Assembly: GCA_965205905.1 (NCBI GenBank)
Contig: CBDBHZ010000005.1
Location: forward strand, 96,281-160,280
Length of the DNA: 64,000 bases
Source: JAHZMA01 sp965205905
GTDB lineage: Bacteria; Pseudomonadota; Alphaproteobacteria; JABAAW01; JAHZMA01
Direction: 5' to 3'
In this document: positions 48,468 to 57,222 of the stretch, piece after piece
Layout: each line of letters begins with the position of its first letter
How positions within the stretch are numbered: the stretch's first letter is position 1
Made by a program: the position numbers and the translations under genes
The notes under the pieces: model-generated
Databases searched by the model: none
Told to the model about the DNA's origin: nothing
The model's input: the letters and a program-made list of their open reading frames with translations, nothing else

Positions 48468-50480
48468 CTATTTCTCGCCGTTTTCTTTCGGCTTATCAGC
48501 GTCAAATTGAACCTCACTGGTATTGTTATCAATCGCGCCATCTTCTAAAAGGGTTGGTTGCTGAATCGTGCTTTCTTCAACATCATTGATGTCAGTAACG
48601 CTATTGATATCGTGGCGCAACCTTTGTTCTTCATATAATTGCTCATCAATAATAACTTCATGGAAACTGTTCTTATGTTCACTCATGCGATCCATTTCTT
48701 CCATTTTTTGGGTTTCAGCTTCTTTTTCTTCCTGAATTAGTTTTTCAATTTCAATCACACCATCATGGAATTTCGTGATTTGGTCTGATAAATCGGTGGA
48801 AAGCTCGTTCAGTTTTTCGGTATCAAGCAATAATATTTTCGCCATATCGCCCGTGCCCGTTGCCGCATTGGCAACACTGGTTAAGCCTTCAAGCACATTT
48901 AATGTGCCTTTGGCGGTTTCTTCCGCATTGTTAGAAATTTCCTTCACGGCCTGATTTTGGGTATCAATGGCAGTGGCAATATCGCTAGAAAGCGCGTTGA
49001 TATTGCTGACCACCCCAGTTACTTCGGCAATGGAGGTAACAGCGGCGTTGGTTTCAGTTTGGATATTATGAATTTGCGATGAAATCTCTTCGGTGGCTTT
49101 TGCGGTTTGATTGGCAAGATTTTTCACCTCACCTGCAACCACAGCAAAGCCTTTACCTGCTTCACCTGCACGCGCCGCCTCAATCGTGGCGTTGAGTGCC
49201 AGTAAATTGGTTTGATTGGCGATATCGTTAATTAACTGCACCACCTCACCAATACGTTGAGCGGCATCAGCAAGCCCTTTAATTTTCTCGTTAGCCTCAT
49301 CAGCTTGCATGCTTGCAGAGCGGGCAATATCACGCGATTTTGTAACTTGTTCAAGCACAGTGATAATGGTATCTGAAAGCTCTTGTCCTGATTTTGAGAC
49401 CGTTTGAATGTTACGGTTCATCTCGTCAGTTGAGCCAGAAATGGTGATGATTTCAGCTGATGTTTCGCTAGAATTGGTGCTTAAATTAACCGCAACATCA
49501 TAGATAATCTTAATATAATTATCAATTTCCTGCGATGTTTTGTTAATGCGCGTATCAAAATCGGTCAACAAACCTTCTAACCGCAAGCTACGCGTTGATT
49601 GCGCTTTGGCTTCTTGCGCTTCTAATGTTAAGATGCGTTCATGCTCTTCCACATATCGGGTTAGCTGTTCTAAAGCGCGGGCTAACACACCCATTTCGTC
49701 TTTTCTGTGGCTATAGGGGATTTCGCGCACCAATTCACCATCTAGCATTTTCAGAGCTTGCCTTGATATTGTTACCAATGGCAGACCGATGGTGCGGTCA
49801 ATGCCAAAGCCCATAAAGAGGCTGAGTATGACAAGCAAAGCAATTACGCCAGAGAAACCGTAGCCGATAGCCTCGCCACGTTGCATAATACCTTCTACAT
49901 TGACGGCAACTTCTAACACACCGCGCGGGTCGTCTAGACTCCAGCCTGTGATGGGCGTATCAGGGTGATTATTGTGGCAATCCACGCATAACGGGCTTGA
50001 TAGCCTATCAGCATAGCCCACATACACGATGCGCTCATTATTATCGTTGGTAACAAATTCGGTATAGATGGCATCAGGGTTGGAAGAGAGCATATCCCAT
50101 GCTTTTTGTTGGCGCTCATCTAATATGCGCCCCGCACGGTTCGGCCATGGGTAAGGGCTATAAAGATTTGCCTCAGTGCCAGTTTCGGTGATAACTTCAC
50201 TCAAATCATGTAGAAAAGTTGCAGGTGCTGGCACAGTGCCTAAACTATCGCGATGCTGGGTATCGGTTGATAGGCCTGCATCTAAGGCTTCGGTTAAAAT
50301 ATGGTCAGCATAGAAATTGCGAATGGCGCGGATTTGGTCAAGATTTTTAACACCGACATCGGTTGCAGTGGAGATTGAATAATCTTCTAGCACATTAGAA
50401 AAAGTGCCAACAATCGCAATAAATGCCAATATCAGAGGCAAACAAAAAACGTATTTCCAGTGACTAATATTAATATTCAT
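48468..50480 (-). CDS. Chemoreceptor with haem-c (Tll0287-like) sensor domain
   Basis: This 670-residue MCP has span 1 at residues about 10-28 and a periplasmic domain of about 175 residues ending in CVDCH (165-169), a c-type haem attachment motif. That motif is in the position typical of the Tll0287-like/DUF3365 domain. Span 2 is at about 206-226. HAMP follows, then the signalling tip INDIANQTNLLALNATIEAARAGEAGKGFAVVAGEVKNLA and an acidic tail. It should sense redox state or a haem-binding gas and feed CheA. It lies downstream of fliE on the same strand. Confidence 0.88.
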   Translation of the reverse strand: MNINISHWKYVFCLPLILAFIAIVGTFSNVLEDYSISTATDVGVKNLDQIRAIRNFYADHILTEALDAGLSTDTQHRDSLGTVPAPATFLHDLSEVITETGTEANLYSPYPWPNRAGRILDERQQKAWDMLSSNPDAIYTEFVTNDNNERIVYVGYADRLSSPLCVDCHNNHPDTPITGWSLDDPRGVLEVAVNVEGIMQRGEAIGYGFSGVIALLVILSLFMGFGIDRTIGLPLVTISRQALKMLDGELVREIPYSHRKDEMGVLARALEQLTRYVEEHERILTLEAQEAKAQSTRSLRLEGLLTDFDTRINKTSQEIDNYIKIIYDVAVNLSTNSSETSAEIITISGSTDEMNRNIQTVSKSGQELSDTIITVLEQVTKSRDIARSASMQADEANEKIKGLADAAQRIGEVVQLINDIANQTNLLALNATIEAARAGEAGKGFAVVAGEVKNLANQTAKATEEISSQIHNIQTETNAAVTSIAEVTGVVSNINALSSDIATAIDTQNQAVKEISNNAEETAKGTLNVLEGLTSVANAATGTGDMAKILLLDTEKLNELSTDLSDQITKFHDGVIEIEKLIQEEKEAETQKMEEMDRMSEHKNSFHEVIIDEQLYEEQRLRHDINSVTDINDVEESTIQQPTLLEDGAIDNNTSEVQFDADKPKENGEK

Positions 50481-50519
50481 AAAAAACTTAACCTACCTAA
50501 ACGACCAGCTGCTACTGAC

Positions 50520-50735
50520 TCAATAATATTCTGTTCTATCATAGCTTCCATCATAGCGAAATACATGCCATTGTGAAGCAAAAAAACTAACTGCAACATT
50601 ATAATATATTGTGGTGCCAATAGCAAATATTTTATTGCTATTATTGTTTAATGTAGCAGATACTATCTGCAAAGGGGTGGCAATGATGTTGTTTACCACC
50701 CTAATTGCGATATAAATGACAAAAAAACCAATCAA
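50520..50735 (-). CDS. Possible small membrane protein after fliE
   Basis: This 71-codon frame would start at a TTG overlapping the fliE stop (TTGA). It has a hydrophobic first third (MIGFFVIYIAIRVVNNIIA) and a Tyr-rich tail. It does not match FliQ, the expected neighbour in some genomes. With a weak start and no recognised family it may be spurious, but it fills an otherwise empty 250-base gap. Confidence 0.25.
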   Translation of the reverse strand: MIGFFVIYIAIRVVNNIIATPLQIVSATLNNNSNKIFAIGTTIYYNVAVSFFASQWHVFRYDGSYDRTEYY

Positions 50736-51076
50736 ATAGGTGTGCGTAAAATCTCACGGTAAGATTCCACAACACGGTCACGCACGGCGGTAACAGTGCG
50801 GAGCGTGCTTTCAGCATTTAGCACCGCTGGCACTAATTCGGTAAGGCTCGTCTCGCCTACTAATGCTTTGCGGCTTAACTCTTCGGCAGTTCGCTGCGAT
50901 TCAGTGGCACTGTTGATGGCATTGCTGAGCACAGCCTTAAAGCTACTGGTGTTATTGTTTTGCGGGTTAAAACTCTGCCCAACGGCTTGTTCTAACACGG
51001 GATTATTGCCGATTGACCCCAACTGACTGGTAAGGGCGTTTTGCAGTAATGCGTTTTGCGGTGATAGTTCCATCAT
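50732..51076 (-). CDS. fliE: Flagellar hook-basal body protein FliE
   Basis: This 114-residue protein has the FliE core SFKAVLSNAINSATESQRTAEELSRKALVGE followed by TELVPAVLNAESTLRTVTAVRDRVVESYREILRTPI. FliE joins the MS ring to the rod. It is third in the flgB-flgC-fliE operon. The ATG follows GGAGAGAC. Confidence 0.93.
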   Translation of the reverse strand: MMELSPQNALLQNALTSQLGSIGNNPVLEQAVGQSFNPQNNNTSSFKAVLSNAINSATESQRTAEELSRKALVGETSLTELVPAVLNAESTLRTVTAVRDRVVESYREILRTPI

Positions 51077-51167
51077 GTCTCTCCTTGTTATAATGATGAA
51101 TTATGTTTAGCCTATATTATAGCTATGAATCAAGTGGTTATTTTAAAAAACTGATTCCAACTCTAAA

Positions 51168-51578
51168 TTAGCGTAGCATATTGATAGTTTTTTCTTGTAA
51201 TTGCCGCGTTAAGCGGAATGAATTAAGCTGTGCCTGATAAGAACGGCTTGCCTGTTGCATATCGGCAATTTCAATTAACCCTGTTACATTGGCATATTTC
51301 ACATAGCCTCTGCCATCTGCGCCCGGATGATTGGGTTCGAAGCGCAATGTAAAATCTTTTTGGTCTTCGCTGATATGGCTTACCCGCACTTTATTGGCTT
51401 GGGAATCGCGGTCAAAATAATTTTCAAAATGCACCAGCTGACGGCGATAAGGGTCAACATCAGGCGATGTTGCCGCCGTATCTTTATTGGCAAGATTTTG
51501 CGAGATAACTTTTAAGCGTTCAGATTGCGCGCGCATGCCTGAGCCTAAAATATCTAATGTTGCGTAAAGTGGGTCCAT
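51168..51578 (-). CDS. flgC: Flagellar basal-body rod protein FlgC
   Basis: This 136-residue protein has the rod N-terminal motif DILGSGMRAQSERLKVISQNLANKDTA and the C-terminal MQQASRSYQAQLNSFRLTRQLQEKTINML helix. Both pack in the proximal rod. It is second in the operon, 30 bases after flgB. Confidence 0.96.
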   Translation of the reverse strand: MDPLYATLDILGSGMRAQSERLKVISQNLANKDTAATSPDVDPYRRQLVHFENYFDRDSQANKVRVSHISEDQKDFTLRFEPNHPGADGRGYVKYANVTGLIEIADMQQASRSYQAQLNSFRLTRQLQEKTINMLR

Positions 51579-51608
51579 AACATCTCTCCTTTATGGTTAT
51601 ACTTAAAT

Positions 51609-52010
51609 CTAGCGTCCGCTCACTGCAATGCCGATAAAGCTATGCAATTTGCTATACATTGTTGTTGCCATTGTGTAATCAGCGGCATTTTGATTAAGCT
51701 TCATCAGCGTTTCTTCACTATTGACTGTGTTGCCCGAAATTGTGGCTTCGTAAAACTCATCATCTTTGACTGGAAATAATGCTGCCGAGCTATATTGTGC
51801 CTGAATATGTTGTCCACTGCTACGCGATAAATCTAGGCGTGGGCTGATGCCGCTTTTTAAGATGCGGTTAAATCTCTCTTGGTCTAAATCACGCGCTTTA
51901 TAATCGGGCGTATCCACATTGGCAAGATTTTCGGTGAGCACTTGTTGGCGCACCGTTAGGTAATTCATGCGGTTAGAGGTACCAGATAATATCGCAATAT
52001 CGTCAAACAT
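51609..52010 (-). CDS. flgB: Flagellar basal-body rod protein FlgB
   Basis: This 133-residue protein has the N-terminal motif LTVRQQVLTENLANVDTPDYKARDL and a C-terminal helix ending MYSKLHSFIGIAVSGR. It is the first proximal-rod gene. It is divergent from the FlhB-like gene at 52186. Confidence 0.95.
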   Translation of the reverse strand: MFDDIAILSGTSNRMNYLTVRQQVLTENLANVDTPDYKARDLDQERFNRILKSGISPRLDLSRSSGQHIQAQYSSAALFPVKDDEFYEATISGNTVNSEETLMKLNQNAADYTMATTMYSKLHSFIGIAVSGR

Positions 52011-52185
52011 GTTTTATCTCTCTTTTATCTCTCTATAGTTTCTCTGTTACTCTTTATTCATGATGCGCCAGACTTATTTGCTAATCACAGCATATCCTGT
52101 TATAATGCATCGAAATAAAAACGGTTTATCTCAACAAATATTAAAGCAATTACTGTGCCAAAAGTATCGGAAGCGGAACTATTTT

Positions 52186-52491
52186 ATGAAAAAAACGATT
52201 GATGCTGATAATGAAATTCTAAAAAAAGCGGTGGCATTAGAATATAAGCCACGCACCAGCTATGATGTGCCGCTTGTGAAAGCCAAAGGGCAGGGCTATG
52301 TGGCGCAACGGATTATCGCATTGGCGTTGCAACAAGATATACCCGTGATTAAAAATGCTGATATGGCAGAGATGTTATCAGCATTAGATGTGGGTGAGGA
52401 AATACCGCCTGAAGCTTTTGTGGCGGTGGCGCAAATTATCCGCTATATTTACGATAGTAATGGGCAGGAATTGCCGTTTTTTGAGACTTAG
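52186..52491 (+). CDS. FlhB C-terminal-domain homologue (small EscU/YscU/HrcU-like protein)
   Basis: The ATG at 52186 gives 101 residues. Upstream codons in frame lack family similarity. The sequence AVALEYKPRTSYDVPLVKAKGQGYVAQRIIALALQQDIPVIKN matches the cytoplasmic domain of FlhB after the NPTH cleavage site. The PLARALY-like region and VP segment are recognisable, but there are no membrane spans and no NPTH. Such stand-alone proteins can partly replace the FlhB C-domain in export-switching. It sits directly before fliO. Confidence 0.8.
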   Translation: MKKTIDADNEILKKAVALEYKPRTSYDVPLVKAKGQGYVAQRIIALALQQDIPVIKNADMAEMLSALDVGEEIPPEAFVAVAQIIRYIYDSNGQELPFFET

Positions 52492-52510
52492 AATTTTCGT
52501 AGGAATTATC

Positions 52511-52945
52511 ATGGATTATTTACGTTTTATATTGGCACTTATCATTGTGCTTGGGCTGATTTTGCTGTTGGGCGCGGTATTTCGCAAATTCATGATGTCG
52601 GGGTCGTTATTTAATGGCGCGTTTTTAACCAAAAAGCGTAATACTGAGATGCGTCAACAGATAGAAATTAAAGAAAACCGTATTTTAGATGCCAAAAGAA
52701 GGGTGATGGTGCTGAATTATAGCGGGCATGATTATTTGCTGATGCTCACCAATAATGGCGATATGCTGCTTGATAAAATAGCCCAAAAGAATGATGATGA
52801 GGAGGTGGAGAATGAGACAGGTGCGCAAGATTTAGTCAAAGCAGGCAGTAAAGATTCAAGCCTCATCAATCAAACCAAGCCTAAAAATTCGGGTAAAAGT
52901 CTGGGTAAAAAACGCTCATTCGCGCAAACCCTGAAAAATTCATAA
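52511..52945 (+). CDS. fliO: Flagellar biosynthesis protein FliO
   Basis: The ATG at 52511 begins a span (YLRFILALIIVLGLILLLGAV). It is followed by the FliO pattern ILDAKRRVMVLNYSGHDYLLMLTNNGDMLL and a charged, Ser/Lys-rich tail, 144 residues in all. FliO helps FliP assemble into the export gate. fliP follows about 160 bases downstream. Confidence 0.85.
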   Translation: MDYLRFILALIIVLGLILLLGAVFRKFMMSGSLFNGAFLTKKRNTEMRQQIEIKENRILDAKRRVMVLNYSGHDYLLMLTNNGDMLLDKIAQKNDDEEVENETGAQDLVKAGSKDSSLINQTKPKNSGKSLGKKRSFAQTLKNS

Positions 52946-53105
52946 ATATGTGTATAAATCACAAAAAACGTGACTTTACTGTTAGAATAAAGTAGGTTAC
53001 CGATAAGAAAAATCTCAATAAGGCAGGAAAACAACAATTAGGTGGCGGAAAAACAAATGGCGACGGGTAAGTTGCTGATTGTTAACGAATTCTGGCGGTC
53101 TTTTG

Positions 53106-53867
53106 ATGTTGATAACGCACCATAACAGTAAAAAATTAAATGTTGCAAGAACATTGCTAACAATAGCAATGTTGCTCTTCCTCGTGGCTTTGCCTGCCCA
53201 CGCGCAATCGGTGAATATTGATTTAGGGCAGGGTGGCACATTATCGGCACGGGTGATTCAGCTCATCATTCTGATCACCATCATCTCACTCGCGCCTTCT
53301 TTGCTGATGATGGTTACATCTTTCACGCGGATTGTGGTGGTGATGTCACTGCTTCGCACGGCATTAGGCACGCAAGGGGCACCGCCGAATAATGTGTTGG
53401 TATCACTGGCATTATTCATGACTCTATTCATCATGCAACCGGTATTTGAGCAAATTTACAATGATGGGCTGCAACCTTTGCTTGCCGAAGAAATCAACGA
53501 ACAAGAGGCTTTTACCCGCTCGGTCGCACCTGTGCGCGTGTTTATGCTAGATTTGGTGAGGCCCGATGATTTGAATTTATTTATTGAATTGGCAGGCATT
53601 GAAACAGTGGCAACCCCTGATGATGTGCCATTACGCGCCTTAATCCCCGCTTTTATGATATCCGAGTTAAAACGCGCATTCGAGATTGGCTTCTTGCTAT
53701 TCGTGCCATTTGTGCTGATTGATATGCTGATTGCGTCAATCTTAATGTCGATGGGCATGATGATGCTGCCGCCCGTGATTATCTCACTGCCATTTAAGCT
53801 GATTTTCTTTGTGTTGGTCGATGGTTGGGCGTTGGTGGTTGGCTCGCTTGTCAAAAGCTTTGGATAG
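53106..53867 (+). CDS. fliP: Flagellar export gate protein FliP
   Basis: The ATG at 53106 gives 253 residues with a cleavable signal (LLTIAMLLFLVALPAHAQ). The FliP motifs follow: TSFTRIVVVMSLLRTALGTQ, PPNNVLVSLALF, MLPPVIISLPFKLIFFVLVDGW. A TTG at 53079 is an alternative start. FliP forms the FliPQR pore of the flagellar type III system. tsaE starts on the base after its stop. Confidence 0.95.
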   Translation: MLITHHNSKKLNVARTLLTIAMLLFLVALPAHAQSVNIDLGQGGTLSARVIQLIILITIISLAPSLLMMVTSFTRIVVVMSLLRTALGTQGAPPNNVLVSLALFMTLFIMQPVFEQIYNDGLQPLLAEEINEQEAFTRSVAPVRVFMLDLVRPDDLNLFIELAGIETVATPDDVPLRALIPAFMISELKRAFEIGFLLFVPFVLIDMLIASILMSMGMMMLPPVIISLPFKLIFFVLVDGWALVVGSLVKSFG

Positions 53868-54338
53868 ATGAGTGTAGAACAGGTGCTATCATTGCCCGAA
53901 GATGCGCTTCCTGATTTAGCCTCATCACTGATTGCCCATATCAAAAATGGCGATATTCTATTGTTGCAAGGCGAATTAGGCGCGGGCAAAACCGCATTGG
54001 CGCGTTTTATCATTCAGCAATTATGCGATGTTAATATTGTGCCTAGCCCTAGTTTTTCATTGGTGCAATATTATAAAACCCAGAAAAATACGGCATTATT
54101 GCATGTTGATTTCTATCGATTGGCTGACCCATCTGAAAGTGAAGCGTTAGATATTTTTGCTGATAATCAAGCAATCATCTTGATTGAATGGCCTGAAAAA
54201 GGCATGATACCAGAAGATTTCATCGCGCAAGATAGAATCTGGCAGATTGCGATTAAAGATAATGCCGATGCAACACTGCGCGATTATAAAATAACAACAC
54301 CTACACGGATTAAGAAGTGGGAATTTAATGCAAGATAG
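53868..54338 (+). CDS. tsaE: tRNA threonylcarbamoyladenosine biosynthesis protein TsaE
   Basis: This 156-residue P-loop protein has Walker A GELGAGKTALARF, the SPSFSLVQYY motif, HVDFYRL and IEWPEKG. It is the ATPase of the TsaBDE complex that makes t6A in tRNA. It abuts fliP and its last 11 bases overlap addB. In many relatives amgK and a nucleotidyltransferase sit between tsaE and addB. They are missing here. Confidence 0.96.
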   Translation: MSVEQVLSLPEDALPDLASSLIAHIKNGDILLLQGELGAGKTALARFIIQQLCDVNIVPSPSFSLVQYYKTQKNTALLHVDFYRLADPSESEALDIFADNQAIILIEWPEKGMIPEDFIAQDRIWQIAIKDNADATLRDYKITTPTRIKKWEFNAR

Positions 54339-57222
54339 CAAACCATTATCACTTTACCGCGCCCCATTTGGGGTGGCATTAAGCGATGTGATTGCCGAAC
54401 ATTTATTGCATCGCCATCAAGATGATTTAGCCGCGCTTGCTAATGGCGTTATTTATCTGCCCACGCGCCGTGCTGTGCATGGGGTGCGGCAAGCATTTTT
54501 GGAACATGCCCATAAAGCGAAAACAGGCAAGAATTTCCTGTTGCCGCGAATGGTGGCATTAGGCGATGTAGGACCAGACGCGCTAGAAGAAGATTTAGGA
54601 ATGAATCATTCGGTCGCGGATAATGAAGGCGAGAATTTCACTAACACTCCCGTTGCCAGCCATGCCCGTTTATTGGCATTGGCGAAAATCATCATCACCA
54701 GTGGCACGTTTAATGTCCATCACGGGCAGGCATTGGCAATGGCGCATGATTTGGCGCGTTTGCTAGATGGCTTGCAAATTATCGGTAAAAGCATCGATGA
54801 TTTAGATGGGATTCAGCTGAGTGCAGATATCGCCAATCATTGGCAGAGGAATATCAAATTCTTAAAAAATATTTTACAGCATCATTGGCAAACCTATTTG
54901 CAACAGCATCAGCAATGCGATGTGGTGGCATATAATCACCAGATGCTATGGCTTGAGGCTGAGAGAATTAGAGAATATAATGATAATTGGTATCTGGTGG
55001 CGGGTTCTACGGCATCGCGCCCTGAAGTTTCAAAATTTCTGCATCATATCATGCAACATTCCAAAGGCGAGGTGGTGGTATCGGGTTATCTGCCCCCGCG
55101 CAATAGTGACGAAATAGAAGCGGTGCGTGCCGATTCAGCGCATCCCTTGCATATTCTCTATAATAATATCGACCGTTGGCAAGCCAATAGTGATTTGCCG
55201 ATATGGGGTGATAGGGCTGATGCCAAGATGCCAAAGTTGCATCATATATTTCGGTCATCGCGTCTAGGCACAGCGTTACAAACGACTATAGCAGAAAATC
55301 CCGACCATATTCAACTGATTGAAGCAGAAAGCATCTGGCAAGAAGCGAATATTATTGCTTTGATGATAAGGCAGGGCATTGCCGAACAACAAAAAATCAT
55401 GCTGGTAACAGCAGATAATGAATTGGCACGCCGTGTGGTTTTGCTGATGCATCAGCGGTATCATGTTGAGGTGGATAGCACTCATGGCATGGCATTGCAA
55501 GATACCATACGCGGGCGTTATCTGTTATTGCTAACGCGCTGTTGGCAAGAAAATTTTACCGCACCCGAACGTTTGATTGCTTTGTTGCAACACCCTTTCA
55601 GCTGTTTTGGAAAAACGCGCGAAAATATGTTGCGCGACTTACGTCAGTCGCAATATCGGGCAAGAAGCAAACGCAATGAAACAGAGTTGCAAGATTCATT
55701 CTTATCATTGCTGAATTGCAAGCCTGCAACCATTGAAGCTGAACAAAAAAGAAGCCTCACCCAATGGCTTGATGGCTTGATAGAATTGGCGCAAGATAGC
55801 GCGCACAATGATAATGATGGGGATGCTGATAGCGGTGATGATGCCGATGCCGAAACATTGCATCCGCGCTTGTTTCAAGACCAAGATGGGCTTGCTTGTT
55901 GGAAATTGCTAGAAAAATTACGCAGTGTGGCTGATGATTATACCGCGCTGAATATTGAGGATTTTTATCAATTATTGCGGTTTTTCTTGAGCCAAGAAAC
56001 CTATCGCCCGCAAGGTGATTTTCACCCCGATATTGCCATTGTCGGCAGGTTAGAAAGCCGTATGCTCTATGCCGACCGTATCATTCTAGGCGGGTTAACC
56101 GAAGCCTCATGGCCAAATCTACCGCAAGCCGATTTATGGTTTAACCGCGAAATCAGACAAAAATTGGAATTGCCAGAACGCAATGTGATTGTGGGGCAAG
56201 CGGCGCATGATTTTTGGCAATTATTATCGGCAAAGCAGGTTTTTATCACACTACCACAAAAGATAAATGGCAGTTTGCAAAATGAATCCCGTTTTGTTAC
56301 GCGGCTAAAATTGGCGTTTCCCCAATGGGCAGAAGCGCAGAAAAACAATGCCAATAAGTGGCGCGATTGGGCAGATAAAATATATCAGCATCAAGCGGAT
56401 ATGAAGCCCCTTGTTAAGCCTCAAATCAAAATCAAAGATGCCATGCCTGAAACCATATCTCTGACAAACCTGAATCATTTATTACAAAATCCCTATGGTT
56501 TTTATGCCGCCAATATTTTACGGCTTCGCGCTTTGCCACATTTTTTTGATGATAATAGTGCCAGTGATTGGGGAAATTTGGTGCATCAAATCTTGGATAG
56601 TGATGATTTATCGCTTGAGTCTTTGCAAGATAAAGCCGATACGTTGATTGCCAAATACCAACTCTCACCGATACGGCAAAAATTGATACGCGTCAGGGTG
56701 ATGCCAATTCTGAAGTTTGTTGCGAATGAAACTCAAAATATCACCCGCCATTATTCTGAACATAAGGGGCAGTTTATTTGGAACACTGAACATAGTAATT
56801 TTACATTGCGGGGCAAGGCAGATGTGGTGATACAGCAAAAAGATGGCAAATATTGTATTATCGACTATAAAACAGGCGCGGTGCCAAACAAAACTGATTG
56901 CATCGATAAAATGTTGGAATCGCAATTACCATTATTAGGTTTGCTGTTACAGCAAGGCGGTTTTGCGGAGTTGAACGCGCAAGAGATAACACAATTAGGC
57001 TATTGGAAATTATCATCACGCATCACTGAAAATAAACAGCATATCATCACAGATGATGTAGACGAAACCGATACGTTGATTACAAAATATCATGATGAAA
57101 TTAGCAAAAATTGGGACGCATATCAGCAAGGCGCACGCGTGTTTGAAATGCGGGTGGATATTGAACAAAAATATGATGCCTACCAACATTTGGCGCGTAA
57201 GCAAGAATGGTGGGGTGCCTGA
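54328..57222 (+). CDS. addB: AddB, helicase-nuclease subunit (alpha type)
   Basis: This 964-residue protein has an N-terminal degenerate helicase-like region (YLPTRRAVHGVRQAFLEHA) and a C-terminal PD-(D/E)XK nuclease, with GKADVVIQQKDGKYCIIDYKTGA (residues about 828-850) supplying the Asp and Lys. There is a central acidic insert (HNDNDGDADSGDDADAE). AddB cuts the 5' strand during double-strand-break resection with AddA. addA overlaps its stop by one base (TGATG). Confidence 0.93.
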   Translation: MQDSKPLSLYRAPFGVALSDVIAEHLLHRHQDDLAALANGVIYLPTRRAVHGVRQAFLEHAHKAKTGKNFLLPRMVALGDVGPDALEEDLGMNHSVADNEGENFTNTPVASHARLLALAKIIITSGTFNVHHGQALAMAHDLARLLDGLQIIGKSIDDLDGIQLSADIANHWQRNIKFLKNILQHHWQTYLQQHQQCDVVAYNHQMLWLEAERIREYNDNWYLVAGSTASRPEVSKFLHHIMQHSKGEVVVSGYLPPRNSDEIEAVRADSAHPLHILYNNIDRWQANSDLPIWGDRADAKMPKLHHIFRSSRLGTALQTTIAENPDHIQLIEAESIWQEANIIALMIRQGIAEQQKIMLVTADNELARRVVLLMHQRYHVEVDSTHGMALQDTIRGRYLLLLTRCWQENFTAPERLIALLQHPFSCFGKTRENMLRDLRQSQYRARSKRNETELQDSFLSLLNCKPATIEAEQKRSLTQWLDGLIELAQDSAHNDNDGDADSGDDADAETLHPRLFQDQDGLACWKLLEKLRSVADDYTALNIEDFYQLLRFFLSQETYRPQGDFHPDIAIVGRLESRMLYADRIILGGLTEASWPNLPQADLWFNREIRQKLELPERNVIVGQAAHDFWQLLSAKQVFITLPQKINGSLQNESRFVTRLKLAFPQWAEAQKNNANKWRDWADKIYQHQADMKPLVKPQIKIKDAMPETISLTNLNHLLQNPYGFYAANILRLRALPHFFDDNSASDWGNLVHQILDSDDLSLESLQDKADTLIAKYQLSPIRQKLIRVRVMPILKFVANETQNITRHYSEHKGQFIWNTEHSNFTLRGKADVVIQQKDGKYCIIDYKTGAVPNKTDCIDKMLESQLPLLGLLLQQGGFAELNAQEITQLGYWKLSSRITENKQHIITDDVDETDTLITKYHDEISKNWDAYQQGARVFEMRVDIEQKYDAYQHLARKQEWWGA

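Noticed and set aside
50520..50735. FliQ as the product after fliE
   Set aside because: The sequence lacks the two long spans and conserved residues of FliQ. It is kept only as a low-confidence small ORF.
53058..53126. 22-codon frame before fliP
   Set aside because: It overlaps the fliP start out of frame, is very short and has no similarity. It is treated as chance.
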